A stretch of DNA of 64,000 nucleotides from Actinoplanes lutulentus (GTDB lineage Bacteria > Actinomycetota > Actinomycetes > Mycobacteriales > Micromonosporaceae), in NCBI RefSeq assembly GCF_003259845.1, contig NZ_QLMJ01000003.1, positions 620,001 through 684,000 of the forward strand, written 5' to 3'. The position numbers and the translations under genes were made by a program. Below the pieces are notes generated by a model. It worked only from the letters and a program-made list of their open reading frames with translations. It was not told the origin of the DNA and did not search any database. Position 1 is the first letter of the stretch. Each line of letters begins with the position of its first letter. Positions 26,100 to 36,443 of the stretch are shown here, one piece after another.

Positions 26100-27851
26100 T
26101 CACAGTGCCAGTGAGAAGCCGGCCCCACGCTTGGACACCGGCGCCGGGGCACGACCGGCCGGCTCCTGGGCCGGCGCCGGTTTGCGCGACCCCGCTCCCC
26201 GCCGCGAAGGCATCCGCTTGCGCTTCCCGTTCGAGGACTCAGACGCCGAACCGGTCTCCGCGCTCACCGAGTTGTTCTTCACGGTGCCCGGGTTGGTGCT
26301 GCCCAGAACCTCGGTCCGGCAGGGCAGGCCGTCGACGGCGAACGCCAGCGGCAGCGGGTTCCGGCCTCGGTAACCGCCGTGCAGCATGACCGATTTGGAT
26401 CGGCCCTTGCCGCTCACGACGACCCGGCGGCCCTGCTGGCTGACGGCCTTCGACACCGGGGCGAGGCGCTGTGTGCCGGGGTACCGGAACTCGACCCGCC
26501 AGCGGGTGCTGTCCGCGGCCGTGGTCACCACGGTGAGCCTCGCCTCGAAGTCGGCACCCGAGTCGGTACGCACCTCGTAGGTGACCGCGCATCTACCCCG
26601 CGGCGTGCTTCCGACGACCGCGCCGCCCACCACCGCGCCGGCCGCACCCGCTGCCGTGGCCTGTGCCGCCTCGGTGTCGCGGGATTCCTCCCGGGCCGAC
26701 CAGCTGAGCGCGGTCGAGCCGAGCAGCACCACGGTCGCCAGCGCGGCGAACGCCGGCATCCGGTTGCGGGGTGTGGTGTCCCGCAACTGCATGTGGGGGA
26801 AGAGCCCGCCCAGGAAAAGCCCACCGCCGAGCGGCCGCACGCCACCGAGCCGCAGGGCGTTGCGAATCTTCAGTCCCGCCCGCAGCTTGAGCTTCACACC
26901 GTTCCAGGAGCGCTGCGTCCGCTCCGCCGGGATCGAGACGACGCCCCGGGCGCAGGGGACGGTCGGGCCGTCCCCGGAGCGCACCGGCGGAATGACCGGG
27001 CGGATGCCGGCGATGGCGGACAGCACGCGAGCGATCTCGGCGGCGCCCGGCCGCCCGGCCGGGTCCTTGGCGAGGCAGCGCAGGCACATGGTGGCGACTC
27101 CGGCCGGCATCCCGGGCAGGTCCGGGATCGGCTCGGGGTCGGAGTACAGGTGGGCGCGGAGCGCTTCGGCGGTGTTCTCGGCGGGCCACGGCATCCGGCC
27201 GGTGAGCGCGCGATAGAGCAGCAGGCCCAGGGCGTACACGTCGGTGGCGGGTGAGACGGCTACACCGGCGAGACGTTCGGGGGCCAGGTACGCGGGTGTG
27301 CCGAGCAGGCTGCCGTCCGGGGCGGCGTCACGCTGGCCGACGATCGCGGAGATGCCGAAGTCGACGACTTTCGCACCGGCACCGGTGAGCATCACGTTGG
27401 CCGGGGTGACGTCGCGGTGCACAAGACCCCGGGCGTGCGCGGTGGCCAGCGCCGACGCCACCTCGGCGGCGATGGTCACGGCCTCCCGCCACTCCAGCGA
27501 GCCCTGCCGTCCGATCCGTGCGCCGAGCGACTCGCCGTCGTTCAGCTCCATCACGACGAACGGGACCGTCAGCTCCTCCGAGATCCGCGCCTCGCCGAAA
27601 TCGTGGATGCCGGTGATATGCGGATGGCAGAGCCGGGCGGCGGCCAGCGCTTCCTGGCGCAGCCGGTCGCGGAACGTGCGGTCCTCGGCGAGCTGCGGCG
27701 AGAGCACCTTGACCGCGACGTCACGGCCCAGCGTCTCGTCGTACCCGCGCCAGACGACCGACATGCCGCCGGTGCCGAGCTTCTCGACCAGACGGTAACG
27801 GCCGGCGATGCGGAGCGGTTCGCCCTGACCGTTTCGCTCCGTTCGCGCCAT
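26100..27851 (-). CDS. Ser/Thr protein kinase with extracellular CBM2-like domain
   Basis: A 583-residue receptor-type kinase. The cytoplasmic kinase domain (about 17-285) has G-loop GTGGMSVVW, Lys48 in VAVKVL, catalytic HRDVTPAN (146-153; the usual Lys is Thr150) and DFG at 165-167. After a juxtamembrane region, one helix (about 367-386) leads outside. Residues about 422-512, bounded by Cys422 and Cys512, align with the CBM2 cellulose-binding fold (CAVTYEV, FRYPGTQR, NPLPLAFAVDGLPC), but its binding-face Trp residues are largely lost. A basic Pro-rich tail ends the protein. It may sense a polysaccharide or cell-wall ligand. Confidence 0.92.
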   Translation of the reverse strand: MARTERNGQGEPLRIAGRYRLVEKLGTGGMSVVWRGYDETLGRDVAVKVLSPQLAEDRTFRDRLRQEALAAARLCHPHITGIHDFGEARISEELTVPFVVMELNDGESLGARIGRQGSLEWREAVTIAAEVASALATAHARGLVHRDVTPANVMLTGAGAKVVDFGISAIVGQRDAAPDGSLLGTPAYLAPERLAGVAVSPATDVYALGLLLYRALTGRMPWPAENTAEALRAHLYSDPEPIPDLPGMPAGVATMCLRCLAKDPAGRPGAAEIARVLSAIAGIRPVIPPVRSGDGPTVPCARGVVSIPAERTQRSWNGVKLKLRAGLKIRNALRLGGVRPLGGGLFLGGLFPHMQLRDTTPRNRMPAFAALATVVLLGSTALSWSAREESRDTEAAQATAAGAAGAVVGGAVVGSTPRGRCAVTYEVRTDSGADFEARLTVVTTAADSTRWRVEFRYPGTQRLAPVSKAVSQQGRRVVVSGKGRSKSVMLHGGYRGRNPLPLAFAVDGLPCRTEVLGSTNPGTVKNNSVSAETGSASESSNGKRKRMPSRRGAGSRKPAPAQEPAGRAPAPVSKRGAGFSLAL

Positions 27852-27909
27852 GCGCCGATTCTCGCCCGATCAGCAAGCCCCTCGTTGCCGCACTCGGAAA
27901 CCCGTCGGA

Positions 27910-29400
27910 TCAACCCGCCAATAGCTGGTCGACCGGGGCGTAATCATCGGTCAGAACTCGGGCATCGGCCACGAAATCGGCCAGCGAGTCACCGGACAGC
28001 ACGGTCACCGGTTCTTTGGCCAGGGTTCCCAGCCCGGTCCGGACCTGGTCCAGCGGCAGCGGGCTCTCCGACGCGAGGATCACGAAGTTCGAACCCCGCC
28101 CGCCGGCCAGCGCTTCCGGCGGCGCGATCAGCGCGACATGCGCGAACGCGGCCGCCACCGTCGCCACCTCGGCCCGGATGAATCGGTTCGGCGGGTAGTC
28201 GATCACGTTCTGCGCATAGATCCCATCGGTACGCAGAACCCGCGCCACGTCGACAGCCATCTCCCTGGTCGCCAGGTGCCACGGCACCACCAGGTGACCG
28301 AACGCGTCACCGACGACGAAGTCGTAGGAGTCCGTGGCCTGCCCGGCCAGGCGGACCCGGGCGTCGCCGACCTCGACCCGCAGGTCCGGGCCGGTGACGA
28401 GACCGAGCTTCTGCTTGTCGAGGTCGACAAGGCCGCCGTCGAGCTCCAGCACGAGCTGGTCGCTGCCGGGCCTGGTGGCCCGGAGATAGCTGGGTACGGT
28501 AAACCCGCCACCCCCGATGTGCAGAGCATCCACCGGACCCGCGGGGAGGGTGCCGGCGGTCGCGGCGATCCACTGGACGTACTCGAATTCCAGGTATTCG
28601 GGGTCGTTCAGGTCGACGTACGAGTGCCGGGCCGAGTTGAGGATCAGCGTCTGCCCACCGGGCCGCGCGGGATCAGCCTGGACCTGGGCGCAGTGGTACG
28701 CGGTCTCCACGTCACAGGGGTTCGGGGAGGTGGCGCCGAGTCCGGCGCCGACCAGCCCGACCGCCGCGAGGGCCGCCCGGGCGCGGGGTGAGCCCGGCAT
28801 GTCGCGGCGCAGCCACCAGCCGAGCGCCAGGCCGCCGACGCCGAGCAGCACCGCGAGGCTGAGCACGATCACGCTGCTCGGCATCGCGGCGACGAAGACG
28901 AACCCGGTCACCAGGGTCGCGGTGATCGCGCCGAGGGTGCCGATGCTGGACAGCCGGCCGACCACGCTGCCGGCTTCCCGCAGGTCGCCGAGCTGGAGTT
29001 TCACCACCATCGGCGCAACAGTGGAGAGCACGAAAGCGGGCAGGAAGATGGCCAGCGCGGCGAGCATCAGCACCGCGGGCGCCGCGCCACCGCGCAGCAG
29101 CTCACCACCCCAGCGAACCAGCGGCAGGGTGATGGCGGTGCCGATGGCGCCGAGGATCAGGGCGGGTGCGAGCAGGGCCCGCGGGTCGTACCGGTCGGCG
29201 AGGCGGCCACCGAGCCAGGCGCCGTACGCGATAGCGGCCAGCGCGACGCCGATGACCGAGCTGCTCACCTGGAGGGTGACACCGACGTACGGCCCGACGA
29301 GGCGCAGCGCGACGATCTCGAGGACGAGGACGGCTCCGCTGGCCCCGAAGGCCAGGGCGGAGGCAAGGGCCGAGGGAAGGGCGCGCGGCGGGGTCTCCAC
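27910..29400 (-). CDS. membrane-fused spermidine synthase-like protein
   Basis: A 496-residue protein. The first ~215 residues form about seven to eight membrane helices of the MFS-like/spermidine-synthase-fused type (GASGAVLVLEI at the start). The C-terminal half (about 240-470) is a Rossmann methyltransferase-like domain with HIGGGGFTVPSYL, LELDGGLVDLDK, VEVGDARV and VVGDAFG, the polyamine aminopropyltransferase layout. Whether it makes polyamines is not shown. It starts close to the deaminase gene on the same strand (72 bp). Confidence 0.9.
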   Translation of the reverse strand: METPPRALPSALASALAFGASGAVLVLEIVALRLVGPYVGVTLQVSSSVIGVALAAIAYGAWLGGRLADRYDPRALLAPALILGAIGTAITLPLVRWGGELLRGGAAPAVLMLAALAIFLPAFVLSTVAPMVVKLQLGDLREAGSVVGRLSSIGTLGAITATLVTGFVFVAAMPSSVIVLSLAVLLGVGGLALGWWLRRDMPGSPRARAALAAVGLVGAGLGATSPNPCDVETAYHCAQVQADPARPGGQTLILNSARHSYVDLNDPEYLEFEYVQWIAATAGTLPAGPVDALHIGGGGFTVPSYLRATRPGSDQLVLELDGGLVDLDKQKLGLVTGPDLRVEVGDARVRLAGQATDSYDFVVGDAFGHLVVPWHLATREMAVDVARVLRTDGIYAQNVIDYPPNRFIRAEVATVAAAFAHVALIAPPEALAGGRGSNFVILASESPLPLDQVRTGLGTLAKEPVTVLSGDSLADFVADARVLTDDYAPVDQLLAG

Positions 29401-29472
29401 CGCGCGGATGCTACCGGCGCCCGCCGGACCGGATGTCCCTCGACAGGCCGCTGGAACCGATATCCAGCAGGT

Positions 29473-29925
29473 TCACAGCCTGGAGAAGACACCCAGGTGC
29501 ATGTTCGGCTCCGACGCGGACAGGGCGAAGTCCGGCATCTCGATGACCTCGACGCCGGCGGAACGCAGCATCGACACGCCTTCGCAGGTCACGAAGATGT
29601 CCGGCTCACGCCAGGCGATCACCACCCGCGGGATCCCGGCCGCGATGATCAGGCTGGTGCAGGTGGCGTGCGGGCGGCTGGCCCGCTCCGAGCACGGCTC
29701 CAGGGTGCTGTAGATCGTCGCGTCCAGCAGCCGGCTGTCACCGGCGGCCTTGAGCAGCGCCGACTCCTCCGCGTGCACCCGCGCGTCGCCGTCGCGGGAG
29801 AACCCCGAGGAGATCTCCCGGCCGGACTCGTCGACGATCACCGCACCGACGGCGAACGCGGTCTCCGAACGAGGGCAGCGGTGCGCCAGGTCGACAGCGC
29901 GGCTCATCCACCGGTGGTGGTCCAT
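29473..29925 (-). CDS. cytidine/deoxycytidylate deaminase-family protein
   Basis: A 150-residue zinc deaminase fold with HAEE (His and catalytic Glu) and PCSER...C (two Cys ligands), most like the N-terminal RibD/riboflavin deaminase group. Start ATG 29925 (MDHHRWMSRAV) has GGAG 5 nt upstream; ATG 29946 is a possible longer start. Likely substrates are pyrimidines or pteridine/riboflavin precursors. It stands alone without the RibD reductase domain. Confidence 0.9.
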   Translation of the reverse strand: MDHHRWMSRAVDLAHRCPRSETAFAVGAVIVDESGREISSGFSRDGDARVHAEESALLKAAGDSRLLDATIYSTLEPCSERASRPHATCTSLIIAAGIPRVVIAWREPDIFVTCEGVSMLRSAGVEVIEMPDFALSASEPNMHLGVFSRL

Positions 29926-30023
29926 ACGGCTCCAGTCTGCGGTCACGGGTTCGGCCCATGCCTCATCGGAACGCTAGCGCCGCACTTTCGGTAACGAACC
30001 GAGAGGGTACGTAAAAGCAACCA

Positions 30024-31040
30024 TCAGAGCATGGATAGATGCACGTGGTTGGTGTGCACAGCGGCCGGTCCACCACTCGCGCTGTACGCACGCCAGCCGG
30101 TGCTCGGCATCCAGATCTGCCGATACCAGATCACGTACATCACGCCCAGCTCCGAGGCGTTCTTGACGAAGTACGCGGCGAGCCGGTCACCGTACGCCTT
30201 GTCACCGCCGGTCGCCGCCGCGTTCTTGAACGTGCTGGAGTTCGACGAGAAATCGCAGGCCCGGCCCTTCGGGTGCTCACCGGACGACCGGGAGCTGTAA
30301 CAGACCGTGTAGCGCTTGAAGCTGTCGGCGCGGGACTCCTGGTAGGCATGCAGCGTCCGAGGCGTAATGCAGCCGGTGGAGGTCGGGTCGTTGACCGTGC
30401 ACGACTCCTTGGGCCAGGAACCGTCCGAGTTGCGCGGCGCCGGCTTGGCCGCCGGTGAGTTGGCGTCGACGAATCCGCCTGCTGCTCCACCACCGACCTC
30501 GGCGAGCGCGAGCTCGGCCTGCTTCTTCTTCCGGGCCATCACGGTGACCTGCTTCTTCTGCTCCTTGATCTCGTTGTCCAGCGCGGTCTTGGCGCGCTTG
30601 GCCGTATCGATCTCGTCGCGGTAATCAGCGAGCGTGCCACTGTCGACCTGGGCGAGCATGTCGAGGCTCTGCACCCGCTCCATGAAGCCGTCCGGCGAGG
30701 CGCTGTTCAGCAGCATGGTGACCGTGCTGATCCGGCCCATCTGGTACGAGCGGTTCGCCAGTTCGCCGACCTGCTCGGTCAGGGCCGCGGCGCCCGCCTG
30801 GGACTCCTTGAGTTTCACGGTCAGCTGTTTCTGCCGCTTCTTGGAGCTGGCGAGTTTTGTCTGCGCCTGGTCGTAACCCTTGGCGGCGGTCTCGAGAGCG
30901 TTGCGCAGCTTCTTGGTGCCGCCCTCCGGGTCGGCGGCGGCTGGTGACGCCCCGACGAGGGTCACCGCGACGGCGGCGACGAGCAGAGCCAATAGGGCGG
31001 TGCACCGGCGCGGGAATCTGGCCGCCACGAAGACCTCCAA
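30024..31040 (-). CDS. secreted coiled-coil protein with M15/extensin-like C-terminal domain
   Basis: A 338-residue exported protein: signal peptide (about 1-36, AVAVTLVGASPAAA), a Lys/Gln/Glu-rich coiled coil (about 40-185) of the RipA/FtsX-partner type, and a C-terminal domain (about 205-338) with GEHPKGRACDF and a final HTNHVHLSM. That His/Asp layout is typical of D-Ala-D-Ala/D-Lac peptidase-like (ARB_07466-type) domains, so a cell-wall hydrolase is likely. It lies downstream of an SDR on the same strand. Confidence 0.9.
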   Translation of the reverse strand: MEVFVAARFPRRCTALLALLVAAVAVTLVGASPAAADPEGGTKKLRNALETAAKGYDQAQTKLASSKKRQKQLTVKLKESQAGAAALTEQVGELANRSYQMGRISTVTMLLNSASPDGFMERVQSLDMLAQVDSGTLADYRDEIDTAKRAKTALDNEIKEQKKQVTVMARKKKQAELALAEVGGGAAGGFVDANSPAAKPAPRNSDGSWPKESCTVNDPTSTGCITPRTLHAYQESRADSFKRYTVCYSSRSSGEHPKGRACDFSSNSSTFKNAAATGGDKAYGDRLAAYFVKNASELGVMYVIWYRQIWMPSTGWRAYSASGGPAAVHTNHVHLSML

Positions 31041-31091
31041 GTCGTAAGCGCCGGTACTTTACCGTGCCGGACCAGGAGAAAGGGAGATCCA

Positions 31092-31865
31092 TCAGGTAGC
31101 CGAATATCCACCATCGACGAAGAGTGTCTGGCCGGTTACCGCCTGGGATGAATCACTCGCCAGGAAAACCGCACAACCGGCGAAATCCGCCGGCAGACCG
31201 TTGCGGCCGATCATGGTCCGGGCGGCGTGCGCCGCCACTTTGGTGGGATCCGAGAACACCGGTTCGGTGAGTGGTGTGTGCACCACACCGGGCGCGATCG
31301 CGTTGCAGCAGACGCCCTGACGCGACCACGCCTCGGCCTGCGAGCGGGTCAGCCCGACCAGTCCGGCTTTCGCAGCGCCATAAGCACCGCTGTTGCCGTA
31401 GGCGCGGAACGCCTGCTGGGACACCACGTTGATGATCCGGCCCCAGCCGCGCCGGGCCATCGCCGGCCCGAACGCCTGCCCAAGTAGGAACGGCGCCGTC
31501 AGGTTCGCCTCCAGGGTCACGTCCCAGACGTCGTCGGTCAGCTCGCCGAGCGGCGGTCGCAGGTTCACCGCCGCGGAGTTCACCAGCACGTCCGGTTCCC
31601 CGTACGCTGCAATGATCTTGGAGGAGGCGGTCTTGACCGCCTCGCGCACGGTGAGGTCCGCGGAGATCGCGTGGGCTTCGGCTCCGTGCTCGTGCAGCTC
31701 GGCGACGACAGCGGCCATCGGCGCCTCGCGCCGGGCGACAAGCACCACGCGCGCGCCGGAACGGCCGAGAGCCAGGGCGATCTCTCTGCCGATCCCGCTG
31801 CTGCCGCCGGTCACCACCGCGGTGCGACCGCTCAGACCAAAGAGCCGATCAAGGTACGACGTCAC
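31092..31865 (-). CDS. short-chain dehydrogenase/reductase
   Basis: A 257-residue SDR with TGGSSGIG, NSAAVN (a variant of NNAG), catalytic Ser in INVVSQQAF, YGAAKAG, and the VDGGYSAT C-terminus. Closest in look to FabG or gluconate 5-dehydrogenase-like enzymes; the substrate is unknown. It starts 9 bp after the upstream phosphatase gene, so it probably shares its transcript. Confidence 0.93.
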   Translation of the reverse strand: MTSYLDRLFGLSGRTAVVTGGSSGIGREIALALGRSGARVVLVARREAPMAAVVAELHEHGAEAHAISADLTVREAVKTASSKIIAAYGEPDVLVNSAAVNLRPPLGELTDDVWDVTLEANLTAPFLLGQAFGPAMARRGWGRIINVVSQQAFRAYGNSGAYGAAKAGLVGLTRSQAEAWSRQGVCCNAIAPGVVHTPLTEPVFSDPTKVAAHAARTMIGRNGLPADFAGCAVFLASDSSQAVTGQTLFVDGGYSAT

Positions 31866-31874
31866 GCGCCGACT

Positions 31875-32696
31875 TTAATCCGTCGGTACGACAGGAGGGC
31901 CGTCCGGGAACAGCGTGCCGTGCACGGTTTCCCAAATCTCGTCATTCGGCGCCACCAGCAGGCCGCGCTGCCGATCGGTCGGCCGGTACGGGCTGCCGTC
32001 GAAGTGACGCACGGTCCCGCCGGCCTCGGTGATGATCAGGCTGCCCGGCACGTGGTCCCAGGGCAGGATCCGCCAGAACATCGCGAACTGCTGCTCGTCG
32101 GTGGCCAGCGCCGGGTACTCGTACCCGGCGCAGTGTTTGCCGGCGGTGAAACCGCCCAAGCCGGCGGCGTTCGCACGGACCTGATGCCGCAGGTCGTCGG
32201 GGAGGTATTTGTGGGAGATCACGCCGTGCAGCGCGGCCGCGCCCGGGTCGTCGGTGCGGGTCTTGACGCGCACACCGTCGCGATAGGCCCCGGAACCGGC
32301 CTCGGCCACCGTGAGGTGATCGCCGACCACGTCGAGGATCCAGGCGGCCTGCGACTCGCCGTCGCGGACCAGCGCGACCATCACGCAGAACGGCGTCTTG
32401 CCGGCGGCGAAGTTGTTCGTCCCGTCGACCGGGTCGACGATCCACACGGCGCCAGCGGAGGCGAGCCGGTCACGGACCGACGGGTCGGCGGCGACCGATT
32501 CCTCGCCGACCACCAGGGAACCGGGCAGCAGCGCGGTCAGGCCTTTGGTCAGCGCCACCTCGGACTCCTGGTCGGCGACGGTGACCAGGTCACCCGGTGC
32601 CTTCTGGGACACTTCGCCCTCGGCCAGGTGTTTCCAGCGGGGCAGGACGATCGTGTGCGCGACCTCGCGGATGAGTTCAGCGACCTGATCAAGCAC
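31875..32696 (-). CDS. inositol-monophosphatase family phosphatase
   Basis: A 273-residue metal-dependent phosphatase. The metal sites are [19 protein letters not shown] and [16 protein letters not shown], the classic IMPase triad of motifs. Members act as inositol phosphatase, histidinol phosphatase or PAP/3'-phosphatase; this cannot be narrowed here. It overlaps the response-regulator gene by 8 bp, so it is translated as part of the same signalling operon. Confidence 0.93.
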   Translation of the reverse strand: MLDQVAELIREVAHTIVLPRWKHLAEGEVSQKAPGDLVTVADQESEVALTKGLTALLPGSLVVGEESVAADPSVRDRLASAGAVWIVDPVDGTNNFAAGKTPFCVMVALVRDGESQAAWILDVVGDHLTVAEAGSGAYRDGVRVKTRTDDPGAAALHGVISHKYLPDDLRHQVRANAAGLGGFTAGKHCAGYEYPALATDEQQFAMFWRILPWDHVPGSLIITEAGGTVRHFDGSPYRPTDRQRGLLVAPNDEIWETVHGTLFPDGPPVVPTD

Positions 32697-33140
32697 GCGG
32701 CGGCAGCTTCACGACGCTGACGAAGAACTCGTCGATCTGGCGGATCACCGCGATGAACCGCTCGAAGTCCACCGGCTTGGTCACGTACGCGTTCGCGTGC
32801 AGCTGGTAACTGCGCAGGATGTCCTCGTCGGCGGAGGAGGTGGTCAGCACGACGACCGGGATCCGGCCCAGCTCGTCGTCCTTCTTGATCTCCTCAAGAA
32901 CCTCGCGGCCGTCCCGTTTCGGCAGGTTCAGGTCGAGCAGGATCAGGTCGGGGCGCACCGCGCCGGCGAACTGACCCTCGCGGCGCAGGTACGCCAGCGC
33001 CTCCGAACCATCCTGCACGACGGTGAGCCGGTTGCGGACCTTGTGCTCCTCGAACGCTTCCTGGGTCATCAGGACGTCGCCCGGATCGTCCTCGACCAGC
33101 AGCACCTCGATCGGGGTACCGCCCTCCCGGGATTCCAAGC

Positions 33141-33144
<4 letters not shown>
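32689..33144 (-). CDS. single-domain response regulator
   Basis: A 151-residue receiver of the Rcp1 type: acidic pocket VEDD, phospho-Asp in LLDLNLP, Thr/Ser in VLTTSS and Lys in VTKPVD. No output domain. It overlaps the histidine kinase by 4 bp (ATGA) and probably takes phosphate from it, passing or buffering the signal. Confidence 0.94.
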
Positions 33145-34738
<1,594 letters not shown>

Positions 34739-34742
<4 letters not shown>

Positions 34743-35935
34743 CGTCCACCACCTCGGGAGATCAGCAGCATCGCCACGTCGTCGGTGAGCGGCCCACCGT
34801 TGCCCTGGTCAGCACGGGCGACCAGCCACGGCGGCAACCCGGTCAGGGACACCTCACGGGCGGCCGGCTCGTCCAGCAGTTTGCAGAGTCCATCCACATC
34901 GAGCCGCTCGTTTCCCGCCCCGGTGTGCCCCTCGATGAGGCCGTCCGTGTACATCAGCAGAGACCAGTCATGCCCGGTGAACTCCAACTCGGTCGCGGGT
35001 GTCGGCGTGGGACGTACCCCGAGCACGATCCCGGTACGCGCGTTGACCGGGTGGGCCTGCCCACCGGAGAGCACGACGGGCGGCGGGTGGCCGGCCAGCC
35101 GGACCGTCGCCCGGTTCGCCGGCAGGTCGATGACGGCGGCTGCCACCGTGGCGAACACCTCGCGAGCGCGGCGCTCGGACATCAGCACCTGCTCCAGCGA
35201 GGGCAGCACCTGCTCTTCGGGAACGCCGGCGAGCACCAGGGCCCGCCACGCCACCCGGAGCTCGACACCGAGCGCGGCCTCGTCGACACCGTGGCCGCAG
35301 ACGTCGCCGACGATCACGTGCAGCCGGTCCTCGCCGATCTGCACCACGTCGAAGAAGTCGCCGCCGAGCAGGCCCAGCGCCCGCCCGGAGCGATAGAACG
35401 TCTCGACCGACACTTCGTCGGTCTGCATCAGCGGCTGCGGCAGCAGGCCCCGCTCCAGGCGAGCCGACTCGGCCTGGAGCAGCTCCACCTCGCGCAGCCG
35501 GCGGGCGTTCTCGTCGGCGCGTTTGCGCTCCACCGCGTACCGCAGTGAGCGGATCAGCAGCACGCCGTCGACCTGGCCCTTGACCAGGTAGTCCTGGGCG
35601 CCCTCAGCGACCGCCTGGACACCGAGGTGCTCGTCGGAGCGCCCGGTGAGCACACAGACCGCGGCACTGCCGGCGACCGCGAGCAGCTTGCGGAGCCCGT
35701 CGATGCCCTCCGCGTCGGGCAGGCCCAGGTCGAGCAGCACGCACTCGACACCGGTCAGCCGTTCCCGCGCTTCGCGCAGGCTGCTGGCCACGGTCAGCTC
35801 GAAGGAAGTGTCCGCCTCGCTGAGCAGCTCACGAACGAGAAAAGCATCGCCCTCGTCGTCCTCGACGAGCAGGATCCGTAACCGTTCCAGCTGGTTCGCC
35901 GCGTACCGAGAGGGCGCGAGCGACCGCTCCGTCAT
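34739..35935 (-). CDS. receiver-PP2C (SpoIIE-type) phosphatase
   Basis: A 398-residue RsbU/SpoIIE-like protein: a receiver at about 18-135 (LVEDDEGD, VLLDLGLPD, DYLVKGQ), a short coiled linker, then a PP2C phosphatase with GGDFFDV, VGDVCGHG and the final TDDVAM. It likely dephosphorylates an anti-sigma antagonist under control of the neighbouring kinase. It overlaps the 32-residue ORF upstream by 4 bp. Confidence 0.94.
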
Positions 35936-36030
35936 TCCGATTCCCCACTCGACGCATAGGTGACCCGCAAATCGTCCACCACTCGGAGCGGGACCACAAC
36001 TCTGGTCATCAGCTCGTGACCTGGGCTCAT
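35932..36030 (-). CDS. 32-residue ORF bridging two genes by ATGA overlaps
   Basis: Starts MSPGHELMTRVVVPL and ends TYASSGESE. Its ATG overlaps the stop of the zinc-ribbon gene (ATGA at 36027-36030) and its TGA overlaps the start of the receiver-PP2C gene (ATGA at 35932-35935). A bridging short ORF with two exact 4-nt overlaps could be a real microprotein or only a device for translational coupling. It has no recognisable domain. Confidence 0.45.
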   Translation of the reverse strand: MSPGHELMTRVVVPLRVVDDLRVTYASSGESE

Positions 36031-36377
36031 TGTGAGCTGTCGTTCTCGGTCGCCACCCGGCGGGCGTGCTCGGCGATCACCTGGCCCAGAATGCCGTGCA
36101 GCTGCCCGCAGTCGCGGCAGTGCAGGTTCTCGTCGAGGTGGCGGCCGCCACAGCCGATGCAATTGCCCCGGTCCTCAGGGTCCCGATAGGACACCAGCGC
36201 CTTGCACATAGCGCGCACAACGTGATCACTGAGGGTGAAGACATCCTCCCCCAAAGCGGTACGGACCCCCACGACAGCGACAGGGGCCGCATCGGGATGC
36301 GGGTTGTACGGAGACACCGCGTCGATGAATTCCGCGATGACTGCGGCCGGGTCGAGCGGAGTAGTCACCCGGTCCAC
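36027..36377 (-). CDS. small zinc-ribbon protein, start of the signalling operon
   Basis: A 116-residue protein with an N-terminal acidic helical part and a C-terminal CIGCGG...CRDCGQ four-Cys zinc ribbon. The start at 36377 is a GTG; GTG 36368 is an alternative. It is the first gene of a chain whose members overlap one after another down to the phosphatase at 31875. Function is unknown; a regulator or adaptor of the operon is a reasonable guess. Confidence 0.75.
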   Translation of the reverse strand: MDRVTTPLDPAAVIAEFIDAVSPYNPHPDAAPVAVVGVRTALGEDVFTLSDHVVRAMCKALVSYRDPEDRGNCIGCGGRHLDENLHCRDCGQLHGILGQVIAEHARRVATENDSSQ

Positions 36378-36443
36378 GCTATTGCACGCGCGAATGGATC
36401 TTCGGGGTACCCGCCGGAGGCCGTGGGCGCTTAGATGTCACCC

